Assembly (NCBI GenBank): GCA_947500545.1
Contig: CANMSO010000005.1
Span: 372,001-436,000 of the forward strand
Source of the DNA: an uncultured Aquimarina sp.
Lineage (GTDB): Bacteria; Bacteroidota; Bacteroidia; Flavobacteriales; Flavobacteriaceae
Length of the DNA: 64,000 nucleotides
Direction of reading: 5' to 3'
Shown: piece by piece, positions 41,393 to 50,800 of the stretch
Layout of the letters: the number at the start of each line of letters is the position of its first letter
Position numbering within the stretch: position 1 is the stretch's first letter
Notes under the pieces: generated by a model
The model's input: the letters and a program-made list of their open reading frames with translations, nothing else
Database searches by the model: none
Told to the model about the DNA's origin: nothing
Position numbers and translations under genes: made by a program

Positions 41393-44173
41393 ATGGACAA
41401 AAACCCATTCATACGATCTTGGCATTGTCTCTTTCTCTATATGCTTGTTTTAAATATCTTACATCCTGTATATTCACAGAGTTCTGAAGGATCTATTGCA
41501 CTACAATATAAGAGATTAGAAAGTTCTAATATCGAATATAACTGTAAGGTCGAAAAAGCAAATTTATTGCTCGAAACCGAAGAAGCCCATCTTGATTCTA
41601 TCCAGTTAAGTTATAGATACAATGATCTGAGTAAATTTAACTATAGACATCAGGACTATGAAAATGCTATTCTTAATATACAAAAGGCACTGGATATACA
41701 GACAAATTTTATTGATTCAATTCCTTCAAGTATCAATAAGAGTTATAATAATCTCGCTTTATTTTATCTTCGTTCAGGGAACGAAACAAAAGCGCTCGAA
41801 ACTTTTAAAACCCTATCTAAACAATCACATAAAGACCGATATGTCATTAATGCATATACAATAGGGCTAGCAGACTCACATGAATACCGGGGAGACTATT
41901 ACAAAGCCATTAATTATCTACGAGAAGCCGAGAATACTATTATACAAGCTAATGATTCTATTCTCGATAAAGAACTATTTCATGTGTACCTTAGTTTTTC
42001 TCGCGTATATTCTAAGACCTCCAAAGATGAACACTATAAAAAGGCAATAGCATATCTACAAAAAACAAAAGAAGCTATTACACATTTATCTCCCAAAAAT
42101 CAATTAAAAAATCAGATCATTATATATCATCGCTATGGTTATATATATTTCAGACAAAAACACTATAACAAAGCTTTAGAAAATCATAAAAAAGAACTTG
42201 AACTGGGACTCAAAGCCAATCCAATAAACAAATCTGATATAGCCAGTTCTTATAATAATTTAGGCTTGACTTCTGCAAAAATGAATAAGAATACTTTAGC
42301 CTATGAATACTATACCAAAGCAATACAATATGATTCGCTATCCAGTGCAGTTTATAACAACCTAGGAGATATCTATTTGACTAAGCAAAATTATAAAGAA
42401 TCATTATTCAATTACCAGAAAGCCATCAATTATAAGCTCGAAGAATATCAAAATATTGATTATAAAACATTACCAAAAATAGAGCAATTAGCTCAATCCA
42501 ATCAAAAAGTTAATTTAGTTGGCAATCTAAAAGATAAAGCAAAAGGATGGTTTGCGTTTTTCTCAAAAACCAAAAACACAGCATATTTACATCATGCCCT
42601 GGCAACTATTAAACTAGCAGATCAGTTAATCGACATCATTCGATCAGAAAGCATCGAGCAACAGTCAAAGTATTTCTGGCGAGAGAAAGGTGTTGACCTA
42701 TATATGCTGGCGACCTCTATATGCTATGAGCTAGACGATCCCAAACAAGCTTTCTATTTTATGGAAAAAAGTAAGTCATTATCCTTATTAGAAAACTTAA
42801 CCCACGAAGAGGCAAAAAACAGGGCAAACCTTCCTGAATCCCTAGTAGAAAAAGAGTATGCCTTAAAACGTGAGATTCATGAGGTTAGTGAACGATTAAA
42901 GGATGACGACACCTATACAGAATTAGAAAAACAATCACTCATATTTGAGCAGAAAAAAGTATATGAAAATTTCATAAACTCTTTAGAACATAAATACCCT
43001 GGATATTACAATTACAAAAAGCAAATCGATATTTCTTCGTTTGAAGAAAGTCGTTCAAAAGTCGTTTCTTCTACCGGTAATTTGCTTCAATATATTTTAA
43101 CCGAAAATGAAGGGTATGGTATATTGATTTCAAGTGACTCGACGCGTTTTTTCAAAATTCCCAATGCAAAACTATTAAATACAGAAATAAGCATATTAGG
43201 CAAACTTATCACGGCACCTCTTATCACCAATCAACAGCAAAATGAATATGCAAAAATGTCTTTTTCTGTATATCAGAAGCTGTTTCCTTTTTCTGACGCT
43301 TCAACATTACTTTCTAACAAAAAATTGCTCATAATACCGGATTATAGCCTACAACATTTACCCTTTGAAGCCCTTGTTACGAACCCTTATTCCAAAGAAA
43401 ACAAAATTCCATATTTGATCTATAATACAGAAATTAGTTATGCCTATTCTATGTCTTTATTAAAAAAAATAGAACAGAAAGAACGAAACCCAAAATCCTT
43501 TTTAATTGGTTTTGCTCCCATACACTTCAAGAAATATGGATTGTCTGATCTAAATAGAAGTGAAAGTAAAATGAAGGATATAGACGATCATTTTTCGGGT
43601 ACTATAGTACTTAGAGAAGACGCTTCTAAATCTAATTTTGTGGCTCAAGCCAACGAGTACAGCATAATTCATTTATCTACCCATGCTAGTTCTGTAAGTG
43701 ATCAAGAGCCCTGGATAGCATTTTACGAAGGCCTATTGACCCTAAATGAGTTATATTTTGTTAAAAACCAGGCAGATTTGGTGGTTTTAGATGCTTGTAA
43801 ATCAGGTATAGGAAAACTTCATTCGGGAGAAGGTGTAATGAGTTTATCTCGTGGTTTTTTTCATTCGGGCGCCAACAGTGTTATTTCATCATTATGGAGT
43901 ACCAATGAAAAGTCGAGCGCAACAATTATATCTAATTTTTATAGCCATTTTAAAAAAGGAGAAACAAAATCTGTAGCACTTCGAAAGGCAAAACTTCAAT
44001 ATTTACAAGAAAATAGATTCTCAGAAAGTTCTCCTTGTTTTTGGGCACCTCTAATTTTGACTGGAAGTATCAAAAACTCGATACCCGCAACAACGAATAA
44101 CACTTACTTATATATTGGATTACTCTTTCTTGCCATTATATCTATAGTCATTAGATATAAAACTAAATCCTAG
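41393..44173 (+). CDS. TPR-CHAT caspase-like protein with C-terminal membrane anchor
   Basis: 926 residues: N-terminal signal-like helix (CLFLYMLVLNILHPVYSQ), then six to eight TPRs across ~45-360 (DYENAILNIQKALDIQ, YYKAINYLREAE, HYNKALENHKKELELG, NYKESLFNYQKAINYK), a helical linker, and a CHAT domain at ~570-900. The catalytic dyad is His764 (IIHLSTHASS) and Cys802 (VVLDACKSGIGKLHSGEGVMSL); AGANSVISSLW-like and SSPCFWAPLILTGS strings complete the fold. A helix near 905-922 (YLYIGLLFLAIISIVIRY) anchors it. CHAT proteins are caspase-superfamily proteases; an exported one gated by TPRs beside an ECF sigma factor and a subtilase suggests an envelope proteolytic pathway. Its last 25 codons are duplicated at 45222-45299. 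Confidence 0.93.
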   Translation: MDKNPFIRSWHCLFLYMLVLNILHPVYSQSSEGSIALQYKRLESSNIEYNCKVEKANLLLETEEAHLDSIQLSYRYNDLSKFNYRHQDYENAILNIQKALDIQTNFIDSIPSSINKSYNNLALFYLRSGNETKALETFKTLSKQSHKDRYVINAYTIGLADSHEYRGDYYKAINYLREAENTIIQANDSILDKELFHVYLSFSRVYSKTSKDEHYKKAIAYLQKTKEAITHLSPKNQLKNQIIIYHRYGYIYFRQKHYNKALENHKKELELGLKANPINKSDIASSYNNLGLTSAKMNKNTLAYEYYTKAIQYDSLSSAVYNNLGDIYLTKQNYKESLFNYQKAINYKLEEYQNIDYKTLPKIEQLAQSNQKVNLVGNLKDKAKGWFAFFSKTKNTAYLHHALATIKLADQLIDIIRSESIEQQSKYFWREKGVDLYMLATSICYELDDPKQAFYFMEKSKSLSLLENLTHEEAKNRANLPESLVEKEYALKREIHEVSERLKDDDTYTELEKQSLIFEQKKVYENFINSLEHKYPGYYNYKKQIDISSFEESRSKVVSSTGNLLQYILTENEGYGILISSDSTRFFKIPNAKLLNTEISILGKLITAPLITNQQQNEYAKMSFSVYQKLFPFSDASTLLSNKKLLIIPDYSLQHLPFEALVTNPYSKENKIPYLIYNTEISYAYSMSLLKKIEQKERNPKSFLIGFAPIHFKKYGLSDLNRSESKMKDIDDHFSGTIVLREDASKSNFVAQANEYSIIHLSTHASSVSDQEPWIAFYEGLLTLNELYFVKNQADLVVLDACKSGIGKLHSGEGVMSLSRGFFHSGANSVISSLWSTNEKSSATIISNFYSHFKKGETKSVALRKAKLQYLQENRFSESSPCFWAPLILTGSIKNSIPATTNNTYLYIGLLFLAIISIVIRYKTKS

Positions 44174-44389
44174 CAAACCCGCTATTTTTCTAACCTTCCA
44201 AATAATAATTCAAAAAACTACATTTTTTGGGTAATGAATTTCGCATATGTACCCTTTACTATGATGAGTCCCTAAAAAGGGATAGGCCTAATAATATATT
44301 CATCAATATAGGGTACCAGAAAAGCTCTGGTATAAAAATTAATTAAACACATAAATTATGAAAAATTCAATTTTAAAAACATCAATTTT
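44096..44389 (+). repeat. Duplicated segment, copy 1 (CHAT tail + leader + lipoprotein start)
   Basis: About 294 bp running from the last 25 codons of the CHAT gene through the intergenic leader into the signal-peptide codons of the lipoprotein at 44358. It matches 45222-45514 over nearly its whole length; best-conserved parts are the GGGTAATGAATT element, CATATGTACCCTTTACTATG and the hairpin ACCAGA-AAAGC-TCTGGT. Confidence 0.85.
44229..44240 (+). promoter_or_regulatory. GGGTAATGAATT element 2 (putative ECF promoter)
   Basis: Same 12-mer as upstream of the S8 protease gene, 129 bp before the lipoprotein ATG, followed by TCGCATATGTACCCTTTAC. The long leader contains two small hairpins (TCCCT-AGGGA and ACCAGA-TCTGGT). 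Confidence 0.5.
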
Positions 44390-45086
44390 AATAATGATGC
44401 TTGGGGTGGTATTTGTTGCTTGTGAAAAATCAGAAGAAGTAATTCCTGAAGAAGCTATCGAATTTAATGATGAAGGGATGCAAAGTGAGACTGGCAATCA
44501 TGACCATGCAGGAAGTACTAAAGGAGCACAAGTAGGATCAGTGTTGCATATGCGTTTTGACAAAGATCTAAGCGAGGAGCAAGCCGAACGTGCATGGGAC
44601 AATGCGGTTAAAGATTATTTGATTAAAAACCCAAATCAAAACAAAGGAGTAAGTACAGAAGTATATTACCAGGTAGTTACCAAAACCGGTAGTCAAGCCA
44701 CTAATGGTACTACCGCCTTGGTACAGGCTTCAGCAGATTTTAATCACAGCGGAGGATCATTTCATACTAATTATCTCACCTTAGACAATCCTGGTACTGA
44801 CAGAGCAGAGGGACAAAAGGATTTTTATCTTATTAGAATTTATTTTCCGAACATAACCATCTCATGGATTGAGGTTGAACATGCACATATACGATTACTA
44901 GGTACAGATGGATGGGTTGTTAATTCGTTTAAAACCAAAATACTTCCGGAACATCAAACTGTTCCAGCTACTGGAGTTTCAAAAGTAGTTACATACCCTG
45001 AGATTTGGTTGACTGGTGATAATGCAACAGACTGGGATTACTATACTACGCCAATAGTTCTTTCTCCGGGTAGATTAAATTTTTAA
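44358..45086 (+). CDS. Lipoprotein of the CHAT locus, PLAT-like C-terminal domain
   Basis: 242 residues. MKNSILKTSILIMMLGVVFVAC gives an SPII lipobox (Cys22). An acidic stretch (EKSEEVIPEEAIEF) and a His-rich GNHDHAG precede a short helical part (KDLSEEQAERAWDNAVKDYL). The C-terminal ~130 residues (VVTKTGSQATNGTTALVQASAD, FYLIRIYFPNITISWIEVEHAHI, GTDGWVVNSFKTKIL) resemble PLAT/LH2 beta-sandwiches (T.tG......ta.V...l; i..i.ieh; gW.v...); this is a resemblance, not an assignment. Downstream of the putative ECF element and a candidate secreted target or effector of the protease pair. Confidence 0.75.
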   Translation: MKNSILKTSILIMMLGVVFVACEKSEEVIPEEAIEFNDEGMQSETGNHDHAGSTKGAQVGSVLHMRFDKDLSEEQAERAWDNAVKDYLIKNPNQNKGVSTEVYYQVVTKTGSQATNGTTALVQASADFNHSGGSFHTNYLTLDNPGTDRAEGQKDFYLIRIYFPNITISWIEVEHAHIRLLGTDGWVVNSFKTKILPEHQTVPATGVSKVVTYPEIWLTGDNATDWDYYTTPIVLSPGRLNF

Positions 45087-45130
45087 GCTTAAAAAATATA
45101 GCCAAATAAATGCTCATCTTTTGTTGGTTT

Positions 45131-45163
45131 AAAGAGGGTATCCGAATAGTGGGTATCCTCTTT
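45131..45163 (+). terminator. Terminator after the PLAT-like lipoprotein gene
   Basis: A 13-bp stem (AAAGAGGGTATCC with GGGTATCCTCTTT, two G-U pairs), 7-nt loop, T-rich right arm, 45 bp after the stop codon. Confidence 0.7.
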
Positions 45164-45221
45164 CATTATGGGAAAATAGAGGCGTAGAATTTAATTTTTT
45201 TAATAATGATACTTGATAACT

Positions 45222-45299
45222 AATGTTACTTATCTGACTATAGAATTACTCCTTCTCACCATTATTTTCATAGTTATTAGATACAAATCCAAATCCTAA
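45222..45299 (+). pseudogene. CHAT-protein C-terminal tail remnant
   Basis: In frame, 45222-45299 reads NVTYLTIELLLLTIIFIVIR plus YKSKS and a stop, matching the CHAT C-terminus NNTYLYIGLLFLAIISIVIR plus YKTKS. There is no upstream ORF (in-frame TGA at 45207). The remnant shows that either a second CHAT gene was lost or only the gene end was copied together with the promoter and lipoprotein start that follow. Confidence 0.85.
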
Positions 45300-45355
45300 C
45301 TAACCTCTTATTTTTATACATTTTCCGATAATAATTCAAAAAAACTACATTTTTT

Positions 45356-45367
45356 GGGTAATGAATT
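45356..45367 (+). promoter_or_regulatory. GGGTAATGAATT element 3 (putative ECF promoter)
   Basis: Third copy of the 12-mer, 127 bp before the ATG of the second lipoprotein, followed by TCCCATATGTACCCTTTAC as in element 2. Confidence 0.5.
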
Positions 45368-45482
45368 TCCCATATGTACCCTTTACTATGATGAGTCCTT
45401 AAAAAGGGATAGGCCTATAATATATTCATCAATATAGGATACCAGAAAAGCTCTGGTATAAAATTAATTAAACACATAAATT

Positions 45483-46358
45483 ATGAAAAATTCAATTTTA
45501 AAAACATCAATTTTCATCTTACTAATTGCGGTGGTATGTATATCCTGCGAAAAAGAAAATGATGCACCATTAGACGAACAAAATCAGGAAATTAGACCAG
45601 AACCCACAGCCGATGCAGCAGTGCAAACTGAAATGACCGAGGTTCCAGTTGAATTGGCTAAAATTCAGAAAGATGGACACGAAATCACATTTTTTGCCTT
45701 AGGCGATGATGATGACCTAGCGGTAACCGGAGCTCTTTATGGTGAAAACTTAGACAAAGCATATGCTAAACTTAAGGAGTATCAACAGATGAATGACTTT
45801 GAGTTATTTATTAGTATCACCAACCAAAGCATAGCTGTACCCCATCGAATTGCTATGACAGTGGATGCTTCAACCTTGGATGCAGCAAAAAGAACTGTGC
45901 TACCCGAGGGAGCTGAAAAAGTACTAATCGAGGATCCTGGTTATACCCCGTTTAACAATCTAAAAACAGGATTCGATGTTGGTGCCACTAATTTTCAAAA
46001 TAATAACTGCAACTTCCCATTGGCATCCAATCCAAATTTTATAGAGTTTTGTGACCTTGGTCCTTTTATTGGCTTGACGCGTAGCTCTTTCTTTGGAGGG
46101 AATTGGGAGCACGTAGATTCCTCTTACGGAGAAGCTAACAATATTGGAGACACTCAACGAGTAGATCACCAGACTTGGGAAAACACTGGTGGTATTTTTA
46201 ATCCGAATTGGCAATGGGTACTTAAATTCAGACACGAATTTAACGGTTCAATTGGCTGGTCAAGAACTTTTGCAGGACCTAAAACCGAAAGAAGAATTAT
46301 ATATTCAAGACCTACTGGAACAGGAAGTTTCAGAGCCTATAGCTTGTTTGAGGATTAA
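45483..46358 (+). CDS. Lipoprotein of the CHAT locus (291 aa), unknown fold
   Basis: Lipobox VVCISC (Cys22) after a signal peptide nearly identical to that of the preceding lipoprotein, but with an unrelated mature part: an acidic linker, DGHEITFFALGDDDDLAVTGA, a helical segment (NLDKAYAKLKEYQQMND), and an aromatic/Asn-rich C-terminal half (NFQNNNCNFPLASNPNFIEF, WQWVLKFRHEFNGSIGWSRTF). The AKIQKDG...DLAVTG.L...LDKAYAKL pattern could be a propeptide- or inhibitor-like domain; not assigned. Same putative ECF promoter and duplicated leader as the PLAT-like lipoprotein. The split between conserved leader and divergent body suggests promoter capture or gene replacement. Confidence 0.75.
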   Translation: MKNSILKTSIFILLIAVVCISCEKENDAPLDEQNQEIRPEPTADAAVQTEMTEVPVELAKIQKDGHEITFFALGDDDDLAVTGALYGENLDKAYAKLKEYQQMNDFELFISITNQSIAVPHRIAMTVDASTLDAAKRTVLPEGAEKVLIEDPGYTPFNNLKTGFDVGATNFQNNNCNFPLASNPNFIEFCDLGPFIGLTRSSFFGGNWEHVDSSYGEANNIGDTQRVDHQTWENTGGIFNPNWQWVLKFRHEFNGSIGWSRTFAGPKTERRIIYSRPTGTGSFRAYSLFED

Positions 46359-46383
46359 ACTTAATATGTTTTTAAGAATTTAG

Positions 46384-46420
46384 AATAAAGAGGGTAAGTA
46401 TTGAAAGTACTCTCTTTATT
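46384..46420 (+). terminator. Terminator after the 291-aa lipoprotein gene
   Basis: Stem AATAAAGAGGGTA / TACTCTCTTTATT (one G-U) with an 11-nt loop, 26 bp after the stop codon. Confidence 0.75.
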
Positions 46421-46612
46421 CAACCTTAAAAAATACATGCATACCCCATTTAATTCATAGAAACCTAAGATGTAAACATAGAATTTCCAGAAATGACACT
46501 TCTAATCTTCATGTTTAGAAAGCAAAAAGACAGCATCACTTAGGATTCTGATTACAGGCTATATCCTATTGTCTGTATAAAAAAATATGGGATCACTAAT
46601 AAAACATGTATC

Positions 46613-47755
46613 ATGAAAACAAATCAAATTAGCCATGTGTTAAATCGAAATAGAAAGGGTACTCTACTTTTTTGTACCACTATGTTACTCGCCATTATTT
46701 TTACAATACAAAGTTGCGAGAAAGAAGGAATTACTGAAAGTAAAAACGAAGTAATAGAACTTGAAACATCAAAAACTAGCGCCGTTGGATCTATCCAAAG
46801 TACTGCTAACAAACCGATAGCAAATGCTATTATAAAATTGGGAAAGCAAAAAATAGCGCGAAGCAATCAACAAGGAAATTTTATACTAGGAGATAATTTT
46901 GAAATTGGTGACGTTATGACCATAGAACATCCGGATTTTGTAACCCTGTATAAAGTCATTAACGAAAATACTAAATTCTTTTTTCTAATGAAAGAAAGGG
47001 CAAAACCCAATCGTATCAACTCTGAAAGCGAATCAGTAATAGATGTAGGGCCCGGAGGACAAATAACGATTCCCCCAAACGCATTTAGTAACAATGGTGT
47101 TATGTATATTGGCGCCATTGATATTCGTGCGACTTATATCGACGTAACCAATGATTCTGAACTAGAAAGTGCACCAGGGGCTTATATTTCCGAAAATAAT
47201 TCTGGTACGAATCTTTCCCCATTAGAGTCATACGGAATGATGGAAATCACTGCAACAATTCCGGGAACCCTCTTGCCTTTAGAGCTTATTAACGGTATGT
47301 CTATACAAGTGTCATTTCCCATTCTTGATGACGGGACTCCCGATAAAGTTAATTTATATGCATTAAATGAAACGTCAGGGTATTGGTCTTCGGTAGGAGT
47401 TCTCACTGCAGTAAACAATGCACTACAAGGCTCAATTACTTCAGTCAATAACAGCTATAACGCAGACATACCTTGTGCTAATGAACTTATATGCGTAAAA
47501 ATTAAAATCGAATACACCAATGGTAATCCTGGGTGCGGTATTGGGGCTAAAGGACTTTCTTATAGAGGCCGTGACGGGTTTTATTATCCTAATCAAAATG
47601 GGTATGTACGTTTTTGGGTCTGTCCGGATAGTGCGTTTCAGTTACAAGCTTGTAGATCCGCAAATGCAGAATTCAACCAAATCTTTGATATATCAAATGC
47701 AATCATACCCCCATCGGGATGCATAGATTTAGGCGTTTGGACAATTAATAATTGA
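46613..47755 (+). CDS. Lipoprotein with carboxypeptidase-regulatory-like domain (380 aa)
   Basis: N-terminal helix with lipobox TIQSC (Cys35). Residues ~55-115 are a carboxypeptidase-regulatory-like fold (VGSIQSTANKPIANAIIKLG, RSNQQGNFIL, VMTIEHPDFVTLYKVI). After GGQITIPPNAFSNNGV a ~150-residue Ig/ZU5-like region follows (SYGMMEITATIPGTLLPLEL, LNETSGYWSSVGVL) that is common in flavobacterial surface proteins. The C-terminal part has paired Cys (IPCANELICVKIK, PGCGIG). No GGGTAATGAATT is found upstream, so its regulation may differ from the other locus lipoproteins. It is probably a surface or periplasmic structural protein. Confidence 0.8.
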   Translation: MKTNQISHVLNRNRKGTLLFCTTMLLAIIFTIQSCEKEGITESKNEVIELETSKTSAVGSIQSTANKPIANAIIKLGKQKIARSNQQGNFILGDNFEIGDVMTIEHPDFVTLYKVINENTKFFFLMKERAKPNRINSESESVIDVGPGGQITIPPNAFSNNGVMYIGAIDIRATYIDVTNDSELESAPGAYISENNSGTNLSPLESYGMMEITATIPGTLLPLELINGMSIQVSFPILDDGTPDKVNLYALNETSGYWSSVGVLTAVNNALQGSITSVNNSYNADIPCANELICVKIKIEYTNGNPGCGIGAKGLSYRGRDGFYYPNQNGYVRFWVCPDSAFQLQACRSANAEFNQIFDISNAIIPPSGCIDLGVWTINN

Positions 47756-47764
47756 ATAAAACAA

Positions 47765-47801
47765 AAAACCTGCTATAGAAATGATATCTATAGCAGGTTT
47801 T
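47765..47801. terminator. Bidirectional terminator between convergent genes
   Basis: A perfect 14-bp stem AAAACCTGCTATAG / CTATAGCAGGTTTT with a 9-nt loop, A and T tracts on both sides. Confidence 0.88.
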
Positions 47802-47819
47802 ATTATGATAAAAATCGTA

Positions 47820-50800
47820 TTACTTAACCAATTTAATCATCTCAGTACCTGTACTAGAGGTAACCTGAAATAAATAAATTCCTTTTGGTAATGCAGACGT
47901 ATCCATGGTAATATTGTTTGATCTTATATTTCCATTTGGAGCTACTTTCATTCTTTCTCCACTTAGATTATACATTACAACCCTTACTGGGTTTTTGGTT
48001 GTATCACCAGTAAAAGATAATGTCAATGTATCACCAAATGGATTTGATGATGCCTTAACCATACTAGTTGTATTCCTTTTGAATCCGTTTGAATTAGCTG
48101 GCATTGCATTAGATCCAGGGCATTCGCTTGGGCATGTATCAAACCATTGGTTATCATACCAACCATTTGTTGTTCTAATCAAATCATCAGTTTGAGTCCC
48201 ACCATTGTCGTTAAAAACAATACCAACATCAACAGATTCATCTATTGTAATTGAGTACCATGGAGAACCAACAAAAACTTTCATTTCTACTCCAGGCCAA
48301 GAAGGTGCTCCTGAAATAGGGGCATTAGCATTCTTATCATAAATATATACATATGCCGTATTCCATGAAGCTGGTTTCTTAAAATACACATCAAACGAAG
48401 TAGGCACAACTATCCCTGGGCAATCACCTGGGCAAGTATCTGTCCATTGATTATCATACCAACCTTCTGTTGTTCTAAACAGGTCATCAGTTTGAGCTCC
48501 ACCATTGTCATTAAACACAATTCCAACCTCAACAGATTGTTCAATTGTATACGCATACCAAGGAGAATCTCCAAGCTTAGACATTTCTATTCCTGGCCAA
48601 GCCGGGAATCCAGGTAATGAAGTATTACCATTCTTATCATAAAGATATATATATGCTGAGCTCCAACTGTTAGGCTTCTTAAAGTTAACAGTATAAGCGG
48701 TAGTAGTGCTTTCTATAGTGTATGTTCTTGTAATTACAGAAGAACTTCCTGAGCTATTTACTGCAACCGCATTTACAACTGTAGTACCAACATTTGAAAT
48801 AGTGAAAACACCCGTATATGCAATACTAGAACTGTTTGGTGCAGAACCATCCAAGGTATAAAATATTGCCCCTGAGTTTGTAGCATTCATACTTACGTCT
48901 ACGCTTCCGTTATATGTTCCAGAATCAGGAGAAACTGTTAAAACAGGTACTCCAATTGGTGCAGGACAGTCGCTTGGACAACTATCAAACCATTGATTAT
49001 CATACCAGCCATCTGTTATTCTAGTGGTATCATCGGTCTGAGCTCCACCATTGTCATTAAAAACAATCCCTACTTGTACGGCTTGATCCACAGTATATTT
49101 ATACCAAGGAGAATCTCCTTCTTTTTCCATAGCTATTCCTGGCCAAGCTGGGAATCCAGGTAGTGCTTCTCCTGTATTTTGATTAAAAATGTATACAAAA
49201 GCTGAACTCCAATCTGCAGGTTTTTTGAAATGAATATCAAAAGGCCCGCCTTCTCCTATAACATAATCTCTAGTTACTACTTCAGACTCGTTTCCTTCAG
49301 AATCTATAGCTATTGATCTAATTGTTGTATTGGTCGTAATTTCAAAAGCACTGTTATATGGTGTACTGGCACTTGTAGGTGTGTCACCGTCTATTGTATA
49401 AAATATAGAAACAGAAGCTCCTTGTACTGTAGATGAAGCTGTCATTTCTACATTAATAGCATCATTATATAATCCCGAAGCAGGATTAACCGATAGACTT
49501 ACTGAATCTGTTAATTCAAAAGGTTCACCTACCAAAACCATCCCAAAGGCAGTTCCAAAATTTACTGTTCCTCCAGAAACCGTAGCAGTAAGATCAGAAA
49601 AATAATCTTTAAGTAATGTTCCGTCGGGCCACATTCCGAAGACATTAAGTTGTCCTGCAAAATCTCCATCTTGTCCTTGGAAAACTAATACCTTATCACT
49701 ATCTCCGTTACGATTGTACTCTCTTTTGAAAATATAAGGTGAGTCGCTTAATTTTTGGTGAGACCCAGCTCCTACTGAAGTATGTTCTCTTCTAAACGTA
49801 CCCAGTTTTCTCCAGTGAAAAAGCATACCATCATCTATGGAATCCCAATTCATATCCCCACGATATCCTGCATCTAAATAAGTTTCGGCATTAAAGAATT
49901 GTCTACCTGATTCATCACCGTAATAAATCTGAACGCCCCCTGGAGAAAGTAATAACGTTGTACCTCCGTAGAACATGTTTCCTGTATAAAACTCACTAAA
50001 ATCATGAGATCTAAGGTAACTTACCATATTGTATTCACCCGGGGTATTAAATCCACCATCATTATTGTTAAGTTTTGCTGCAAAAGAGCTAAATATTTCC
50101 TCTTGTCCTAAATCAGTATATGCTTCTTTAGGAGAACGAAAATTAATCATACTATTAAATTTACCTACGGTAAAATCGTCTGGTAATTGATCTCCAACAT
50201 TACCAATAATATTTACTCCAGAATGTTCCCCGGTCATATAAAAGTCAAGGTCGTCTAATTTTTTTGTTGGATTGTTTTGTTTCCATTCTTTTAATGCTAA
50301 AACAGCTTCATCTTTAAGCTCTGCCCAAGCATCTACACCCACATGTCTTTCGGTATCCACTCTAAAACCATCAATACCATATTCTTTAACCCAATCAGTA
50401 AGCCACTTAATCAAATAATATCTTGGTGCTCTAGGTTTTCCCGTTCTTGCAAAATACGCATCAAGCTCATCAAGCTCTTGTTGTTTTCTACCTTCAGTTT
50501 CCCATTTATCTAATAACCACTGTGGAAGTGCAACCGAATTAAAAGATTCAGTTCTGATATCTGGTAATCCAAAAAGAGGAGTGGTTAAATCATCACAAGG
50601 AAGTTCACCATTTTCTGTACCACACCTTAACCTTACCCAATCATTAGGATAATCATCATCTACAAATTCTAGTTGGCCATTTACCTCTTTAAAAGTACGG
50701 TAACCAGAATGATTCATTACGATATCTATAAGGATACGAATCCCATGGTTATGTGCTTCATCAATAAACTCTTGAAATTGCTCTGCAGATGTAAAGTTAG

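Larger units (their letters stand above)
45222..45514 (+). repeat. Duplicated segment, copy 2
   Basis: Second copy of the 44096-44389 segment: CHAT tail remnant, leader with GGGTAATGAATT, hairpin, and the first 10-11 codons of the lipoprotein at 45483 (MKNSILKTSI identical in both). The proteins diverge completely after the signal peptide. Confidence 0.85.
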
